A stretch of 64,000 nucleotides of DNA from Halorubrum sp. Atlit-26R (GTDB lineage: Archaea > Halobacteriota > Halobacteria > Halobacteriales > Haloferacaceae), in contig NZ_QPLT01000015.1 of NCBI RefSeq assembly GCF_003666015.1, forward strand, positions 1 through 64,000, written 5' to 3'. Shown in pieces: positions 26,501 through 35,156 of the stretch. The notes under the pieces are model-generated. The model saw only the letters and a program-made list of their open reading frames with translations. It was not told the DNA's origin and searched no databases. Made by a program: the position numbers and the translations under genes. How positions within the stretch are numbered: the first letter of the stretch is position 1; every line of letters begins with the position of its first letter.

Positions 26501-26709
26501 TCGTCGGAGAAGACGACTCGGCGTCGACGGTCGAACTCGAAGAGGAGATCATCGACTGCCCGAGCGGCGACCCCGAGTGCCCCGTCGATGACGAGAGTGG
26601 AAGCGACGACGGGAACTCGACGAACTCCACCGACGCGGGGTCGCTGACCGGCGCCGAGCCGGCCGCGACGACGGCGACGGCCGCCACGACGGCAACCGCA
26701 CCGAACTGA
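23563..26709 (+). CDS. aglB: Archaeal oligosaccharyltransferase AglB
   Basis: A 1048-residue STT3-family enzyme that moves the dolichol-linked glycan onto Asn of N-x-S/T sequons on the outer membrane face. The first ~550 residues form about 13 membrane helices; the first external loop carries FRGNDAWYHLRE with the catalytic metal Asp, and a second acidic site lies at FPDHSAAEVLFQ. The soluble part holds the hallmark WWDYG near residue 623 (YGVQSWWDYGHWITT). The C-terminus is rich in N-x-T and Thr (ATTATAATTATA). The length equals that of Haloferax AglB. A TATA-like TTATAACAAG lies at 23521-23530, 33 bp before the ATG. Confidence 0.95.
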   Translation: MSEQTDAVGEDERSLPEVLQRWYHVPVLLGAVVFMLWTRLRSYGNFVRNGEVYFRGNDAWYHLRETSFLLQNWPNTMPFDPWTGFPVGRSAGQFGTLWDHIMVVGIWIAQPIMGSPEEVMLVMSPIVGALVAIPTYFIARRFTDRVPALAGTVILALFSGTFLRYSLVGFPDHSAAEVLFQSTAVLAFLVAFSVANREKPVWELVVDRDWDALKRPAAYAVAAGVALGLYMWTWQPGVLLVGITGVFLAVKITSDVHHGKSPEPIAFAGAVSMTVAGLMQVIALDNLEFGVTSYSLTQVVLPLGVAVGAIFLAWLARQWESRDIEATNYPPAVSGLILASAAFVWIALPSLWSLITRNLLNFVGFSASASFRTIGEGQPPLQDAAFSDFVLSQYGLAFFLALAAVLYILARPLYRSDDTNHTLYIPAALAVVGSVYAVPQAYGAIGGLVGVDWQVIGLLIAAAFLVGATLLVEYDAEELYFVVWAAFIGSAAFTQVRFNYYLAVVVAVGTAYFLQVALDALDLASLDAVREIEGWQVLTVAAVLAILIVPLVGVATPVWQAGNSSQPGSVVQWDESLQWMNDETPQPGELEGADNPMELYGTYERPADGDFEYPEGAYGVQSWWDYGHWITTRAERIPNANPFQQNAGEAADYLLAPSEKEAAEVLASQSTEGNDTRYVMVDWQMASPNSKFNAPVTFYSGNETVNDFNELLYRQVEGQNGQQGGLQPALQTRTQRYHESQMIRLYQHYGSAVEPQPVVLDWQPQTAQTASGEQVDIKVLPSEGQPIQRFDNLSAAESYVEEDGSAQVGGVMGVPSERLDALEHYRLVHATEAPGRSPYAQQAQILAQRFGVDLQATFGESLFGAFSDDFVKTFERVPGATVEGSGAEPGQEVEATVELEKPNGQTFEYTQYATADDDGSFELTLPYSTTGYDEFGPENGYTNTSVRATGPYNVTTERTTGDDLYTTQRVGQVEVTEGQVVGEDDSASTVELEEEIIDCPSGDPECPVDDESGSDDGNSTNSTDAGSLTGAEPAATTATAATTATAPN

Positions 26710-26796
26710 CCGCGGGCGCCGAGGTCGCGCTCACCGCAGTCGATGCGATCGCGCGATCCCACCCTTCTTTACTGCGGCTGCGCTTCGTGCGAGCAG

Positions 26797-27741
<945 letters not shown>

Positions 27742-27790
27742 GCGGTGGGTCCGGTCGTGGTTAAGGAGGGAAAGCGAGTCACAGCCAGTC

Positions 27791-27845
27791 TGTCGTCACC
27801 AACCCACCCCAAATGGGTGGGCTTGTCGGTGGACCCGGTTTGGCC
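27791..27845 (-). mobile_element. Solo right-end remnant of an IS605/TnpB-type element
   Basis: The minus strand reads ACCGGGTCCACCGACAAGCC, a hairpin (CCCACCC/GGGTGGG with a 5-nt loop, 27803-27821), then GGTTGGTGAC. This matches, position for position, the right end behind the intact tnpB at 29352-29404 (ACCGGGAGTTCACTGACAAA, hairpin, GTAGGTGAT). No transposase remains beside it. It lies between the DUF368 and vapC genes and could still yield a short RNA or act as a terminator. Confidence 0.5.
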
Positions 27846-27894
27846 GACTCTGTAGAGAACGGAGGAGAGAGCCCACGAGAGTCGTGAGAGGAAG

Positions 27895-28323
27895 TCAAGC
27901 TGGTTCGGTCCGGAACCGAATGATCGGGACATCGGCGACGTCGTCGTAGTCGTCGTCGGCACCGACCAACAGCACCCCGTCGACGTGCGCTGCTGTCCCG
28001 AGCGCAAAAGCATCACCGAGTGCTGGTGAGTAGCGGAATTTGAAGTCGGCTGCTGGCGCCCATGTCTGTTCGGTGTCGATGCGACGGATGCCACTTTCCT
28101 CGAGGACGTCGACGACGGCATCAGCGCGCTCCTCGCCGTCGATCGCCCGCACAATATAGTGGACCTCGGCAAGATTGGCCGCCGAGATGTAGCCGTCTGC
28201 TGCGCCTTCGATGGCGTCGACGTACGTTTCGACGGTATCGCTCCCTGGTTCGTTACAAAAATAGGCGATGAGTGGTTCGGCGTCGAAGACGATCGTTTCG
28301 GGAATCTCAGCCCCGTCCGTCAT
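27895..28323 (-). CDS. vapC: VapC-type PIN-domain ribonuclease toxin
   Basis: A 142-residue PIN protein. Acidic metal-site residues are visible in ETIVFDAEPLIAYFCNEPGS (Asp near residue 14), ISAANLAEVHYIVRA (Glu near 51), and SPALGDAFALGTAAH followed by VLLVGADDDYDDVADVPIIR. It overlaps the upstream antitoxin by 4 bp (ATGA, 28320-28323). VapC toxins cut specific RNAs, often initiator tRNA or rRNA; the target here is not known. Confidence 0.87.
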   Translation of the reverse strand: MTDGAEIPETIVFDAEPLIAYFCNEPGSDTVETYVDAIEGAADGYISAANLAEVHYIVRAIDGEERADAVVDVLEESGIRRIDTEQTWAPAADFKFRYSPALGDAFALGTAAHVDGVLLVGADDDYDDVADVPIIRFRTEPA

Positions 28324-28628
28324 GGGGCAGTCTCGTCGTCACCGGCGTAGCGCTGCCGCAACTCTTCTTCACTGGCTTTGTCCGCTGTCCGTTCCTCTTG
28401 GAGGCGCTCCGTTGCTGAGCGCCCCTGATCGTCGGTCTTCCCTTCCAAAACCCCACGCAGGTCTGTAACCGAGTGGATGGGGCGAACAACGATGTCGCCC
28501 TCTTCAGTCCGAATGAACTTCACACGGCCGGGCGTGTCGATACCCAACTCCTCACGGAACTCCTTCGGAATTGTGGCTTGCCCGCGCGACGATACGGACA
28601 CTACTTTTTCAGACTCTGCCTTGCTCAT
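28320..28628 (-). CDS. vapB: VapB antitoxin with AbrB/SpoVT DNA-binding domain
   Basis: A 102-residue protein. The N-terminal swapped-hairpin AbrB domain is KVVSVSSRGQATIPKEFREE followed by VKFIRTEEGDIVVRPIHSVT. The C-terminal half is charged and helical (SATERLQEERTADKASEEEL), the part that usually wraps the PIN toxin. It is first in the operon, with an AT-rich promoter (TTTTATATGA on the minus strand, about 28654-28665). Autoregulation is expected for the family. Confidence 0.87.
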   Translation of the reverse strand: MSKAESEKVVSVSSRGQATIPKEFREELGIDTPGRVKFIRTEEGDIVVRPIHSVTDLRGVLEGKTDDQGRSATERLQEERTADKASEEELRQRYAGDDETAP

Positions 28629-28808
28629 ACTATCTTCTATTATTATTTTTGTTCAGTCATATAAAAGACTAGCGTTGAATTAGGTAGTTAACAGATCAGG
28701 TCAGTCATTGATTCGCCGGTCTCGAGTGTGCGGCTCGTCGTGAACCTCTGACTCGGTACGTTAAGTAACCCGCAACGACTTTTCCGGTTCCCGCCCGTAC
28801 GGTTGTAT

Positions 28809-29375
28809 ATGGTCCAGATGGAATCCGACTCGGAACTCGACCGCGACGACGCCGCCCCCGACTTCGAGTTGCCCGGCGCGGACGGCGAGACGTACGCGCT
28901 CGACGACTTCGAGACGGACGCGCTGCTCGTCGTCTTCACCTGTAACCACTGCCCGTACGCGAAGGCGAAGATCGACCTGCTGAACGAGCTCGCGGCCGAC
29001 TACGACGATCTCGCGGTCGTCGGGATCAACCCCAACGACGCCGACGAGTACCCGGAGGACTCCTTCGAGGCGATGCGCGAAGCCGTCGCGGACGGTACCG
29101 TCGCGTACGACGCGTACCTCCGCGACGAGACGGGCGAGGTCGCGGCCGCCTACGACGCCGTCTGTACGCCAGACCCGTTCCTCTTCGGCCGCGAGGACGG
29201 GACGTGGCGGCTCCGGTATCACGGCCGGCTCGACGACGCGCTCAACCCAGATGACGAGCCGACAGAATTCTATATTCGCGACGCGATCGACGCTGTGCTC
29301 GCGGGCGAGGCAGTCGAGATTCCTGACCGCCCCTCGCGCGGCTGCTCGATCAAATCACCTACACCCGGCGCGTAA
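28809..29375 (+). CDS. Redoxin (AhpC/thioredoxin-like) with its C-terminus replaced by transposon sequence
   Basis: A 188-residue thioredoxin-fold protein: DDAAPDFELPGADGETYALD, the active site FTCNHCPYAKAKIDLLNELA (C-x-x-C) and GINPNDADEYPEDSF, then TPDPFLFGREDGTWRLRYHG. It is the haloarchaeal form of the thioredoxin/AhpC-TSA family. The conserved tail GCSIK is followed by SPTPGA and a TAA that all lie in the right end of the adjacent TnpB element (from about 29352), so the native last residues were lost or displaced. The catalytic part is whole, so it is probably still active. ATG 28809 (MVQMESD) chosen; ATG 28818 is also possible. Confidence 0.8.
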   Translation: MVQMESDSELDRDDAAPDFELPGADGETYALDDFETDALLVVFTCNHCPYAKAKIDLLNELAADYDDLAVVGINPNDADEYPEDSFEAMREAVADGTVAYDAYLRDETGEVAAAYDAVCTPDPFLFGREDGTWRLRYHGRLDDALNPDDEPTEFYIRDAIDAVLAGEAVEIPDRPSRGCSIKSPTPGA

Positions 29376-29404
29376 ACGCCGGGGTTTGTCAGTGAACTCC
29401 CGGT
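29352..29404 (-). ncRNA. TnpB element right end, predicted 3' end of reRNA (omega RNA)
   Basis: Directly after the tnpB stop the minus strand carries ACCGGGAGTTCACTGACAAA, a stem (CCCGGCG/CGCCGGG, 29364-29383, loop 6 nt) and TGTAGGTGA. In IS200/IS605 elements this right-end hairpin is the scaffold of the guide RNA, and the flank behind it is the guide. A similar end occurs alone at 27791-27845, which helps place the border near 29352. If so, the guide would read into the redoxin gene (TTTGATCGAGCAGCCGCG on the minus strand). Confidence 0.45.
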
Positions 29405-30628
29405 CTACCCGCGTGATACGGTGGGCGTGAAATCGCCGCTCCCATTCACTGTTCCTGACTTCAGGGCAAGGTGATTGGTTGCCCCTCCGGAACCAGACTT
29501 ACGCCGATTCCGGAGATACCGCGCTGCTATGTTTCGCGCCGCGTTGTAGTCGCTGTGTAGCTCTTTGCCGCACTTCTGACACACAAATTCATCGCCGTCG
29601 CGGTTACCCTCATGTGTGAACCCACACTCGGAATGACTACACTGCTGGCTTGTGTAGGCTGGATTCACCACTTCAACAGTGATTCCTTCAGCTTTCGCCT
29701 TGTAGGTTATCTTCCGCGATAGCTCTCGAAACGCCCACTGCTGGAATTTTGAGAGATCCGACATCCGCTCTCGGATATTCTCTAAGTCTTCCAGTACAAT
29801 CGTCTCACACCCGTTGGCGACAGCCTCAGTAACTACCTCTTTCGACACATAGTGTAGATAGTTCTCGCTCCAATTGGCGAAGCGGTCACCAATCGACTGG
29901 ATTGTGAGATGGGCTGATCGCGTTCCGGTCTGTTGTAGGTTGCCGCGTCGGCGTTCGTATTCGCGGCGTTTGTGGTTCAATAGGTCTGCGTTACCGATGA
30001 ACGCACCAGAGCTGGTCACAGCGAGATACCCGTCCACGTTGCGATCCACGCCAAGGACTGTTCGGCCCTCAGCTTCTTCCTGCGTGTCGTCACGTTCCTG
30101 GTTGACTGAAACGTGGAGGTAGTAGGCATCTGTCTGCTGGTCGTATCGGAGCTTCGCCCCCTGTTTGTCCCATTCGTCTGATTCCATGTACTCAGCCTGA
30201 ATGGAATCGTCTGGATAGACGTATTCGGCTTTTACACGACCACTGCCGTAGGCGGCAAGCGTACAATACCCATCAAAATAGCTGATTGCACTGGTATTGT
30301 AAACGGTCGTGTTCGACGTGAACACCGGCTTGGAAACTTTCTCACCCTCTTTCATGCGGTCAACGACGCCACGGAGTGCATCGGCGGCATGGTTGACCGC
30401 AGCAACACAGAGGTCAGAGTGCAATCCGGTTTCATCTCGGATGTCGTCGTAGAGGTATGGTTGAAGCTGGGAGCGAGAGGTAATCACGTACCCGTCGTTG
30501 TTGCCCTCCCATCCTCGATCAGCGAACCGCTGGGTGGCGTTCCTGAAGGTATCCATTGTTTCCTTCAGGTCGTCCCGGCGGTCGTTGGGAACAGAGAGTT
30601 TCACGACAGCGGTACGTTGAAGCTCCAT
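29405..30628 (-). CDS. tnpB: RNA-guided nuclease TnpB (orphan IS605/IS1341-type element)
   Basis: A 407-residue TnpB, the likely ancestor of Cas12. All three RuvC acids are present: D195 in VLGVDRNVDGYLAV, E280 in ETIVLEDLENIRERMS and D360 in ELHSDYNAARNIAARYLRN. The zinc finger is complete (CSHSEC and CQKC, residues 330-353). No TnpA transposase is nearby, so the element is non-autonomous. Such proteins cut DNA guided by an RNA from the element's right end. A palindrome and TATA-like TATTTATATAAA (about 30651-30662) lie just upstream. Full length, no frame damage: likely active. Confidence 0.92.
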   Translation of the reverse strand: MELQRTAVVKLSVPNDRRDDLKETMDTFRNATQRFADRGWEGNNDGYVITSRSQLQPYLYDDIRDETGLHSDLCVAAVNHAADALRGVVDRMKEGEKVSKPVFTSNTTVYNTSAISYFDGYCTLAAYGSGRVKAEYVYPDDSIQAEYMESDEWDKQGAKLRYDQQTDAYYLHVSVNQERDDTQEEAEGRTVLGVDRNVDGYLAVTSSGAFIGNADLLNHKRREYERRRGNLQQTGTRSAHLTIQSIGDRFANWSENYLHYVSKEVVTEAVANGCETIVLEDLENIRERMSDLSKFQQWAFRELSRKITYKAKAEGITVEVVNPAYTSQQCSHSECGFTHEGNRDGDEFVCQKCGKELHSDYNAARNIAARYLRNRRKSGSGGATNHLALKSGTVNGSGDFTPTVSRG

Positions 30629-30633
30629 CTACA

Positions 30634-30647
30634 CATCACATGTGATG
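30634..30647. promoter_or_regulatory. Perfect 14-bp palindrome in front of tnpB
   Basis: CATCACATGTGATG reads the same on both strands and sits 6-19 bp before the tnpB ATG, downstream of a TATA-like AT-rich run. It may be an operator, or part of the left-end structure of the element. Confidence 0.4.
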
Positions 30648-30860
30648 CTATGTATTTATATAAATTGGGGAGTTGGTTAGCATAGTGTTTTGCGGTTGGG
30701 TGTTACTCATGGCGCGATTCCCGCCCGCCGTGAACGGGGGGACTCCCTCGCTGTGTTAGGTGGCCGGAGGCCTGAGTCACCCTCACTAAGATCACACGCC
30801 AACACCGAATCGGCGTTCCGACGCAGACGGCTTAACAAGGGTCCGGGCCGAACAGGCGGT

Positions 30861-31562
30861 ATGGGAATGAAAGGCGACGAGCCGGACCTCCACGAGATCG
30901 ATCGCTACGACGGCGGGGTCGGCTGGATCGCGTACCCCGACGAGACGATGGAACGCGCGAGCCACGCGTTCGCGGTCGCGAACGAGGAGACGGACGGAGA
31001 CGACGTGTGGGTGGTCGACCCGGTCGACGCGCCCGGCGTCGACGAGTTGCTCGACGAGCTCGGCGACGTCGCAGGCGTCGTGGTCGGGCTCGACCGCCAC
31101 GTGCGCGACAGCGGCGAGGTCGCCGCGCGCCACGACGCCCCGGTGTACGTCCCCGAGTGGATGACGGGCGTCGCCGAGGAGCTGGACCCGGACGTCGAGA
31201 TCGAGCGGTTCGGCTCGCGGCTCGCGGACACCGGCTTCGAGGCGATCCGGATCCGCGACTCCTCGCTGCCGCCGTGGCAGGAGGTCGGACTCTTCGACGG
31301 GGAGACGCTGATCGTCCCCGAGTCGCTCGGCAACGCCTCGTACTTCCGCGGCGACCGCGAGCGCCTCGGCGTTCACCCGATGCTCCGGCTCACGCCGCCG
31401 ACGGCCGCGCTCTCCGGGCTCGACCCCGAGCGCGTCCTCGTCGGCCACGGGGTCGGGGTCCACGAGCGCGCAGCGGTCGCCCTCGAGGACGCGCTCTCCG
31501 ACTCGCGGCGCAAGGCGCCGGGACTGTACGCGAAGACGCTCAAGTCGACGCTCCCGTTCTGA
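30861..31562 (+). CDS. Conserved haloarchaeal protein with a metallo-hydrolase-like outline
   Basis: A 233-residue soluble protein starting MGMKGDEPDLHEIDRYDGG. Segments such as DVAGVVVGLDRHVRDSGEVA, APVYVPEWMTGVAEEL, FDGETLIVPESLGNASYF and VLVGHGVGVHERAAVALEDA recall degenerate beta-lactamase-fold (MBL) proteins in order and spacing, but the HxHxDH site is missing. The C-terminus SRRKAPGLYAKTLKSTLPF is basic. The family appears restricted to haloarchaea; function unknown. Upstream 30650-30860 holds the edge of the TnpB element and no other gene. Confidence 0.65.
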   Translation: MGMKGDEPDLHEIDRYDGGVGWIAYPDETMERASHAFAVANEETDGDDVWVVDPVDAPGVDELLDELGDVAGVVVGLDRHVRDSGEVAARHDAPVYVPEWMTGVAEELDPDVEIERFGSRLADTGFEAIRIRDSSLPPWQEVGLFDGETLIVPESLGNASYFRGDRERLGVHPMLRLTPPTAALSGLDPERVLVGHGVGVHERAAVALEDALSDSRRKAPGLYAKTLKSTLPF

Positions 31563-31640
31563 GCGCGGTCAGGTGCGCTGCGGTTCCGGGCGACCCGTGC
31601 GTGACCTTTTGCCAATGCGTCCCGTAGCGGCTCCCGACCA

Positions 31641-32057
31641 GTGATCTACGTCACCCGCGACCTGTTGACGGTGCTGCGCGAGCGCGCGGCGAGCGAGGAC
31701 CCCGACGAGGCGAACCTCCGCCTCTCGGCGACGCCCGCCGGCGAGTTCGAGACCGATCTCGGCCTCGACCCGGAGACGCCGGTGGTGACCCACTTCACGC
31801 TCCCGTCAGTGGGGGAGTCCGTCAGCTCCGTGTTCGGCGTCGACCTCGGCACGCCGGCGGGCGAGGGCGGTGCGCGTTTCGTCTCGCATCCGGACGGATT
31901 CCTCGGGGTGTCGCGGACCGACGACCTCGCGGGCGTGGTGATCGTCGCGGTCCCGCCGTACGACGACGACTCGGTCGCCGCCTTCGACCGGTCCGGAGAC
32001 GGGGTCGAGCTCGCCGTCGTCGACGCCGAACCGCCGATCGAGTCCGTGCCGGAATGA
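31641..32057 (+). CDS. Small conserved haloarchaeal protein
   Basis: A 138-residue acidic protein from GTG 31641 (MIYVTRDLLTVLRERAASED). Beta-rich in the middle (RLSATPAGEFETDLGLDPET, VVTHFTLPSVGESVSSVFGV) and at the end (LAGVVIVAVPPYDDDSVAAF). No motif recognised. It lies 78 bp after the previous gene and 55 bp before the next on the same strand, and may be cotranscribed. Confidence 0.6.
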   Translation: MIYVTRDLLTVLRERAASEDPDEANLRLSATPAGEFETDLGLDPETPVVTHFTLPSVGESVSSVFGVDLGTPAGEGGARFVSHPDGFLGVSRTDDLAGVVIVAVPPYDDDSVAAFDRSGDGVELAVVDAEPPIESVPE

Positions 32058-32112
32058 GCGGGACGCGCCGAGAGCAGGGGTTTCAAGCCGTCGGAGAGAG
32101 TACCACGCCGTA

Positions 32113-32439
32113 ATGGCAGCACGGCCACCCGGCGGCGGCGATACGAAGGAGCCGGAGGCGATCGAGTTCGGCATCGCCGCGCTCGACGCCCGGCTCGACG
32201 AGGCGGACGTGTCGTTTCCCGCGACGGCCGCCGAGCTACGTGACGCGCTCGGCGACCAGGAGGTGCCCTACGACGCGCAGGGACGCTCCATCGCGCTCGC
32301 GGACGCGCTCGACCGCGTGCCCAAGCGGGAGTTCGAAAACGAGACGGCGTTTCTCGACGCCTTATACCCGGTGTTCGACGAGGCGCGCCGCGAGGAGCGC
32401 GGCGTGATCGCCAGCCTCCGCGACGCGCTTCCGTTCTGA
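32113..32439 (+). CDS. DUF5789-like small protein
   Basis: A 108-residue acidic protein (MAARPPGGGDTKEPEAIEFG). The middle (DVSFPATAAELRDALGDQEV) and the helical end (REFENETAFLDALYPVFDEA) fit the haloarchaeal DUF5789 outline, and RGVIASLRDALPF closes it. The family has no known function. Same strand as the two genes before it. Confidence 0.6.
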   Translation: MAARPPGGGDTKEPEAIEFGIAALDARLDEADVSFPATAAELRDALGDQEVPYDAQGRSIALADALDRVPKREFENETAFLDALYPVFDEARREERGVIASLRDALPF

Positions 32440-32471
32440 GGTCGCGACCGACGGCTGCTACTCGGCCTCGC

Positions 32472-32786
32472 TTAACGGGCGTCCGGGCGGGCCTCGACTT
32501 CGCTCCCTTCCTCGTCGGACTCGCCGGTGTCGTACCGCTCGATGACGTCGTTGATCAGGACGACGTCGCCGACCGCGCGGACCCAGCGGTACGGGACGAC
32601 CACGCCGGTCGAGCCGTCCACCTGTCCGGCGAACAGCTCGTGGTTGAGCTCGGCGAGCGCGAGGCCGGTCACGGAGCGCGCGTCCAAATCGAGCTGGATG
32701 TCTTCGATCTCACCGACGAAAACGCCGTTGCTCGAGTACACCTCGCGACCGACGAGCGCCGTGATCTCTTCGGGGGCTGCGTTCAT
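32472..32786 (-). CDS. PRC-barrel domain protein (CdpB-like)
   Basis: A 104-residue protein (start MNAAPEEITALVGREVYSSN). The PRC beta-barrel is clear: NGVFVGEIEDIQLDLDARSV, GLALAELNHELFAGQVDGS and VVVPYRWVRAVGDVVLINDV. The C-terminal 18 residues are acidic and flexible. Small haloarchaeal PRC-barrel proteins of just this shape include CdpB1/CdpB2, which link the FtsZ/SepF division ring in Haloferax. Membership of that subgroup is suggested by length and pattern, not shown. The start is the ATG nearest the domain. Confidence 0.75.
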   Translation of the reverse strand: MNAAPEEITALVGREVYSSNGVFVGEIEDIQLDLDARSVTGLALAELNHELFAGQVDGSTGVVVPYRWVRAVGDVVLINDVIERYDTGESDEEGSEVEARPDAR

Positions 32787-32876
32787 ACACGATACGGACA
32801 CGAGCGCGCCTAATAAGCGTTCGTTGTCGAACGACGCGCGTCCGACGCCGACGGGTTCCCGGTACCCGAGACCGGG

Positions 32877-35156
32877 TCACCCTCGCGGCGCGATCACTTC
32901 GATCGGATGCCTCGGGGCGGCGTCGAGCAGGGCGTCGAGCTGCTCGGTACAGGACGTGCCGGGGGCGACGACCGTGCGGTCGGTGTCGCCGAACTGCTCC
33001 CGCAGCGGCTCGCCGACGTCCACGCTCAGCTCGTAGTAGTCCGTCTTGTAGCCGAACGAGCCGGCCATCCCGCAACACTCCGTGTCGGAGACGCGCACGT
33101 CGTAGCCGAGCCGCTCGAACGTCGCGGTCGCGTACTCGCCCACCTCGACCGTTCGGGCCTGGCAGTGCGGGTGGTACGCGATCCGTTTCCCGGACGCGAC
33201 CGGCCCGGTCCCCTCGCTCGGCGCGCGCAGCCCCGCCGGGTCGGCGCCGTTCTCCAGCAGGCCGAAGACGTACTCCATGGCGTCGTAGCTCGCGTCCGCG
33301 AGCCGCTCGGACGACTCGCTCGGCAGGAACCGCTCGTACTCCCGGCGGAACGTCGCGAGGTCGCTCGGCTCGATCACGACCACGTCGCGCCCGGCGTCGA
33401 GGTGCGGGGCCAGCCCGGCGTAGAGGTCCTCGGCCGCGGCCTCGGCGGTCGCGACCATCCCCTGCGAGAGCGGCGGGCGGCCGCTCCCGGGCAGGTCCGG
33501 CACGCGGACGCGGACCCCGAGCGCCTCCAGCGCCCTGACGGTCGCCTTCCCGCGCGCGACGTCGACGTAGTTCGTCGCGGTGTCCGGGTAGACGACGGCC
33601 TCGCGGGTCGCCTCGTCGGCCGGGACCGCGGGGCCGCCGCGGGCGTCGAACCACTCGACGAGCGACTCGCGCGCGAACTCGGGGAGCTCGCGGCGGCGGT
33701 CGATCCCGGCGACCCGCTCGGCGAGCGCGCGCACCGGGCCGGCGTCCGCGAGGCGGTTCGCGATCGGCGCCGTCTTATGGCCCCACTTCGCGAGCGTCGC
33801 GTAGTTGCCCACGAGCCGCGTGCCGAGGTCGAGGCCGCCGGGCTCCTCGTCGGGCACCAGCTCCTCGAACGCCCAGTCGAGCTGGCTCGGGTCGGTCTCC
33901 CCGCGGTTGATCCGGTCGCGGACCGCGGTGTTGATCCACGGGATGTCGATGCCGACCGGACACGCCGGGACGCAGCGCGAGCAGCCGGTACAGAGGTCGT
34001 TGAACTCGGCCGCGACGTCGAGCCCCTCGATGCCGGCCTCCCACCCCGTCGCGATCCCGCCGGAGTACGTCTCGCCGCCGAACGCGTGCCCCCCGACGCT
34101 CTGGAAGTTGCCGCAGGCGTTCGAGCAGGCCGAACAGCGGATGCAGTACAGCGTCTCCCTCAGCGTCTCGTCGTCGCGCATCGCCAGCCGGCCGTTGTCG
34201 ATGAGGACGAGGTGGAAGTCGCGGTCGGCGTCGGAGCCGTCCGCTAGCGGTTCCTGATCGCTTCCGAAGTCGGGCACCGGCGAGTCCACGGGCGGCGTCA
34301 GCGTCGAGATGTAAGAGGTCACGTCCTGACCCGTCCCCGAGCGTCCGATCAGCTCGACGAACGGCGAGAACTCCTCGACGGTCGGGACGAGCTTCTCGAC
34401 GCCCGCGACCGCGACGTGCGTGTCGGTCGCCGTCACCGTCTTCCGGGCGTTCCCCTCGCTGGTGACGAGGAGCATGGTGCCCGAGTCTGCCGCGACGAAG
34501 TTCGCGCCGGTCATTCCGAGGTCGGCGCCCTCGATAAGGTCGCCGAGCCGCTCGCGGGCGAACATCGTGAGCTCCTCGGCGGTCTCGGGCGGGTCGTCGG
34601 GGTCGAACCGCTCGGCGAACAGCTCCGCGATCGCCTCGCGCGACTTGTGGATCGCCGGCGCGACGATGTGCGAGGGCTCCTCGTCGGCCAGCTGGAGCAC
34701 CCACTCGCCGAGGTCGGTCTCGACGACGTCGACGTCGTCGGCTTCGAGCGCCGCGTTCACTTCGATCTCCTCGGAGGTCATCGACTTCGATTTCACCGCG
34801 CGCTCGGCGCCACGGTCGGCCGCGACCTCGCGGACGTACCGGTTCGCGTCGGCCGCGTCGTCGGCGAGGTACACCGTGCCCCCGTTCGCCTCCACCGTCT
34901 CCCTCACCTCGTCGATGAGGTCGGGGAGCCGCTCGATCGCGTCTTCCTTGACGGCGCGCGCCTCCTCTTTCAGCGCCTCGTAGTCGTCGAGGCGACCGGT
35001 CGACTCGTAGCGCCCCTCGTTGAAGCCGCGGGTGTTCTCGGCGACCGCGTCGCCCTCGGTCGCCAGCAGCTCGCGGATCCGCTCGGCCTTCGTCTCGCGG
35101 TCGGGGTCGCCCGCACCAGCGGCGTCGCTCGCGCCGGCCTCGGCGTCGCTGCTCAT
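32877..35156 (-). CDS. LUD-domain/4Fe-4S/CCG fusion protein, LutB-LutA type (lactate oxidation)
   Basis: A 759-residue fusion. The N-terminal LutB part has the LUD domain (KSKSMTSEEIEVNAALEADD; MTGANFVAADSGTMLLVTSE) and two [4Fe-4S] motifs (CIRCSACSNACGNF; CTGCSRCVPACPVGIDIPW). The C-terminal LutA-like part carries CCG-type motifs (AYHPHCQARTVEVGEYATAT; DTECCGMAGSFGYKTDYYEL). Elsewhere LutA and LutB are separate subunits of the L-lactate-oxidising LutABC complex. The start overlaps the stop of the LutC-like gene (ATGA, 35153-35156). The C-terminal 300 residues are paralogous to the end of the divergent flavoprotein at 35891. Confidence 0.87.
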   Translation of the reverse strand: MSSDAEAGASDAAGAGDPDRETKAERIRELLATEGDAVAENTRGFNEGRYESTGRLDDYEALKEEARAVKEDAIERLPDLIDEVRETVEANGGTVYLADDAADANRYVREVAADRGAERAVKSKSMTSEEIEVNAALEADDVDVVETDLGEWVLQLADEEPSHIVAPAIHKSREAIAELFAERFDPDDPPETAEELTMFARERLGDLIEGADLGMTGANFVAADSGTMLLVTSEGNARKTVTATDTHVAVAGVEKLVPTVEEFSPFVELIGRSGTGQDVTSYISTLTPPVDSPVPDFGSDQEPLADGSDADRDFHLVLIDNGRLAMRDDETLRETLYCIRCSACSNACGNFQSVGGHAFGGETYSGGIATGWEAGIEGLDVAAEFNDLCTGCSRCVPACPVGIDIPWINTAVRDRINRGETDPSQLDWAFEELVPDEEPGGLDLGTRLVGNYATLAKWGHKTAPIANRLADAGPVRALAERVAGIDRRRELPEFARESLVEWFDARGGPAVPADEATREAVVYPDTATNYVDVARGKATVRALEALGVRVRVPDLPGSGRPPLSQGMVATAEAAAEDLYAGLAPHLDAGRDVVVIEPSDLATFRREYERFLPSESSERLADASYDAMEYVFGLLENGADPAGLRAPSEGTGPVASGKRIAYHPHCQARTVEVGEYATATFERLGYDVRVSDTECCGMAGSFGYKTDYYELSVDVGEPLREQFGDTDRTVVAPGTSCTEQLDALLDAAPRHPIEVIAPRG

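Noticed and set aside
29405-30700. Autonomous IS605 element with TnpA
   Set aside because: No Y1 transposase frame is found on either side of tnpB.
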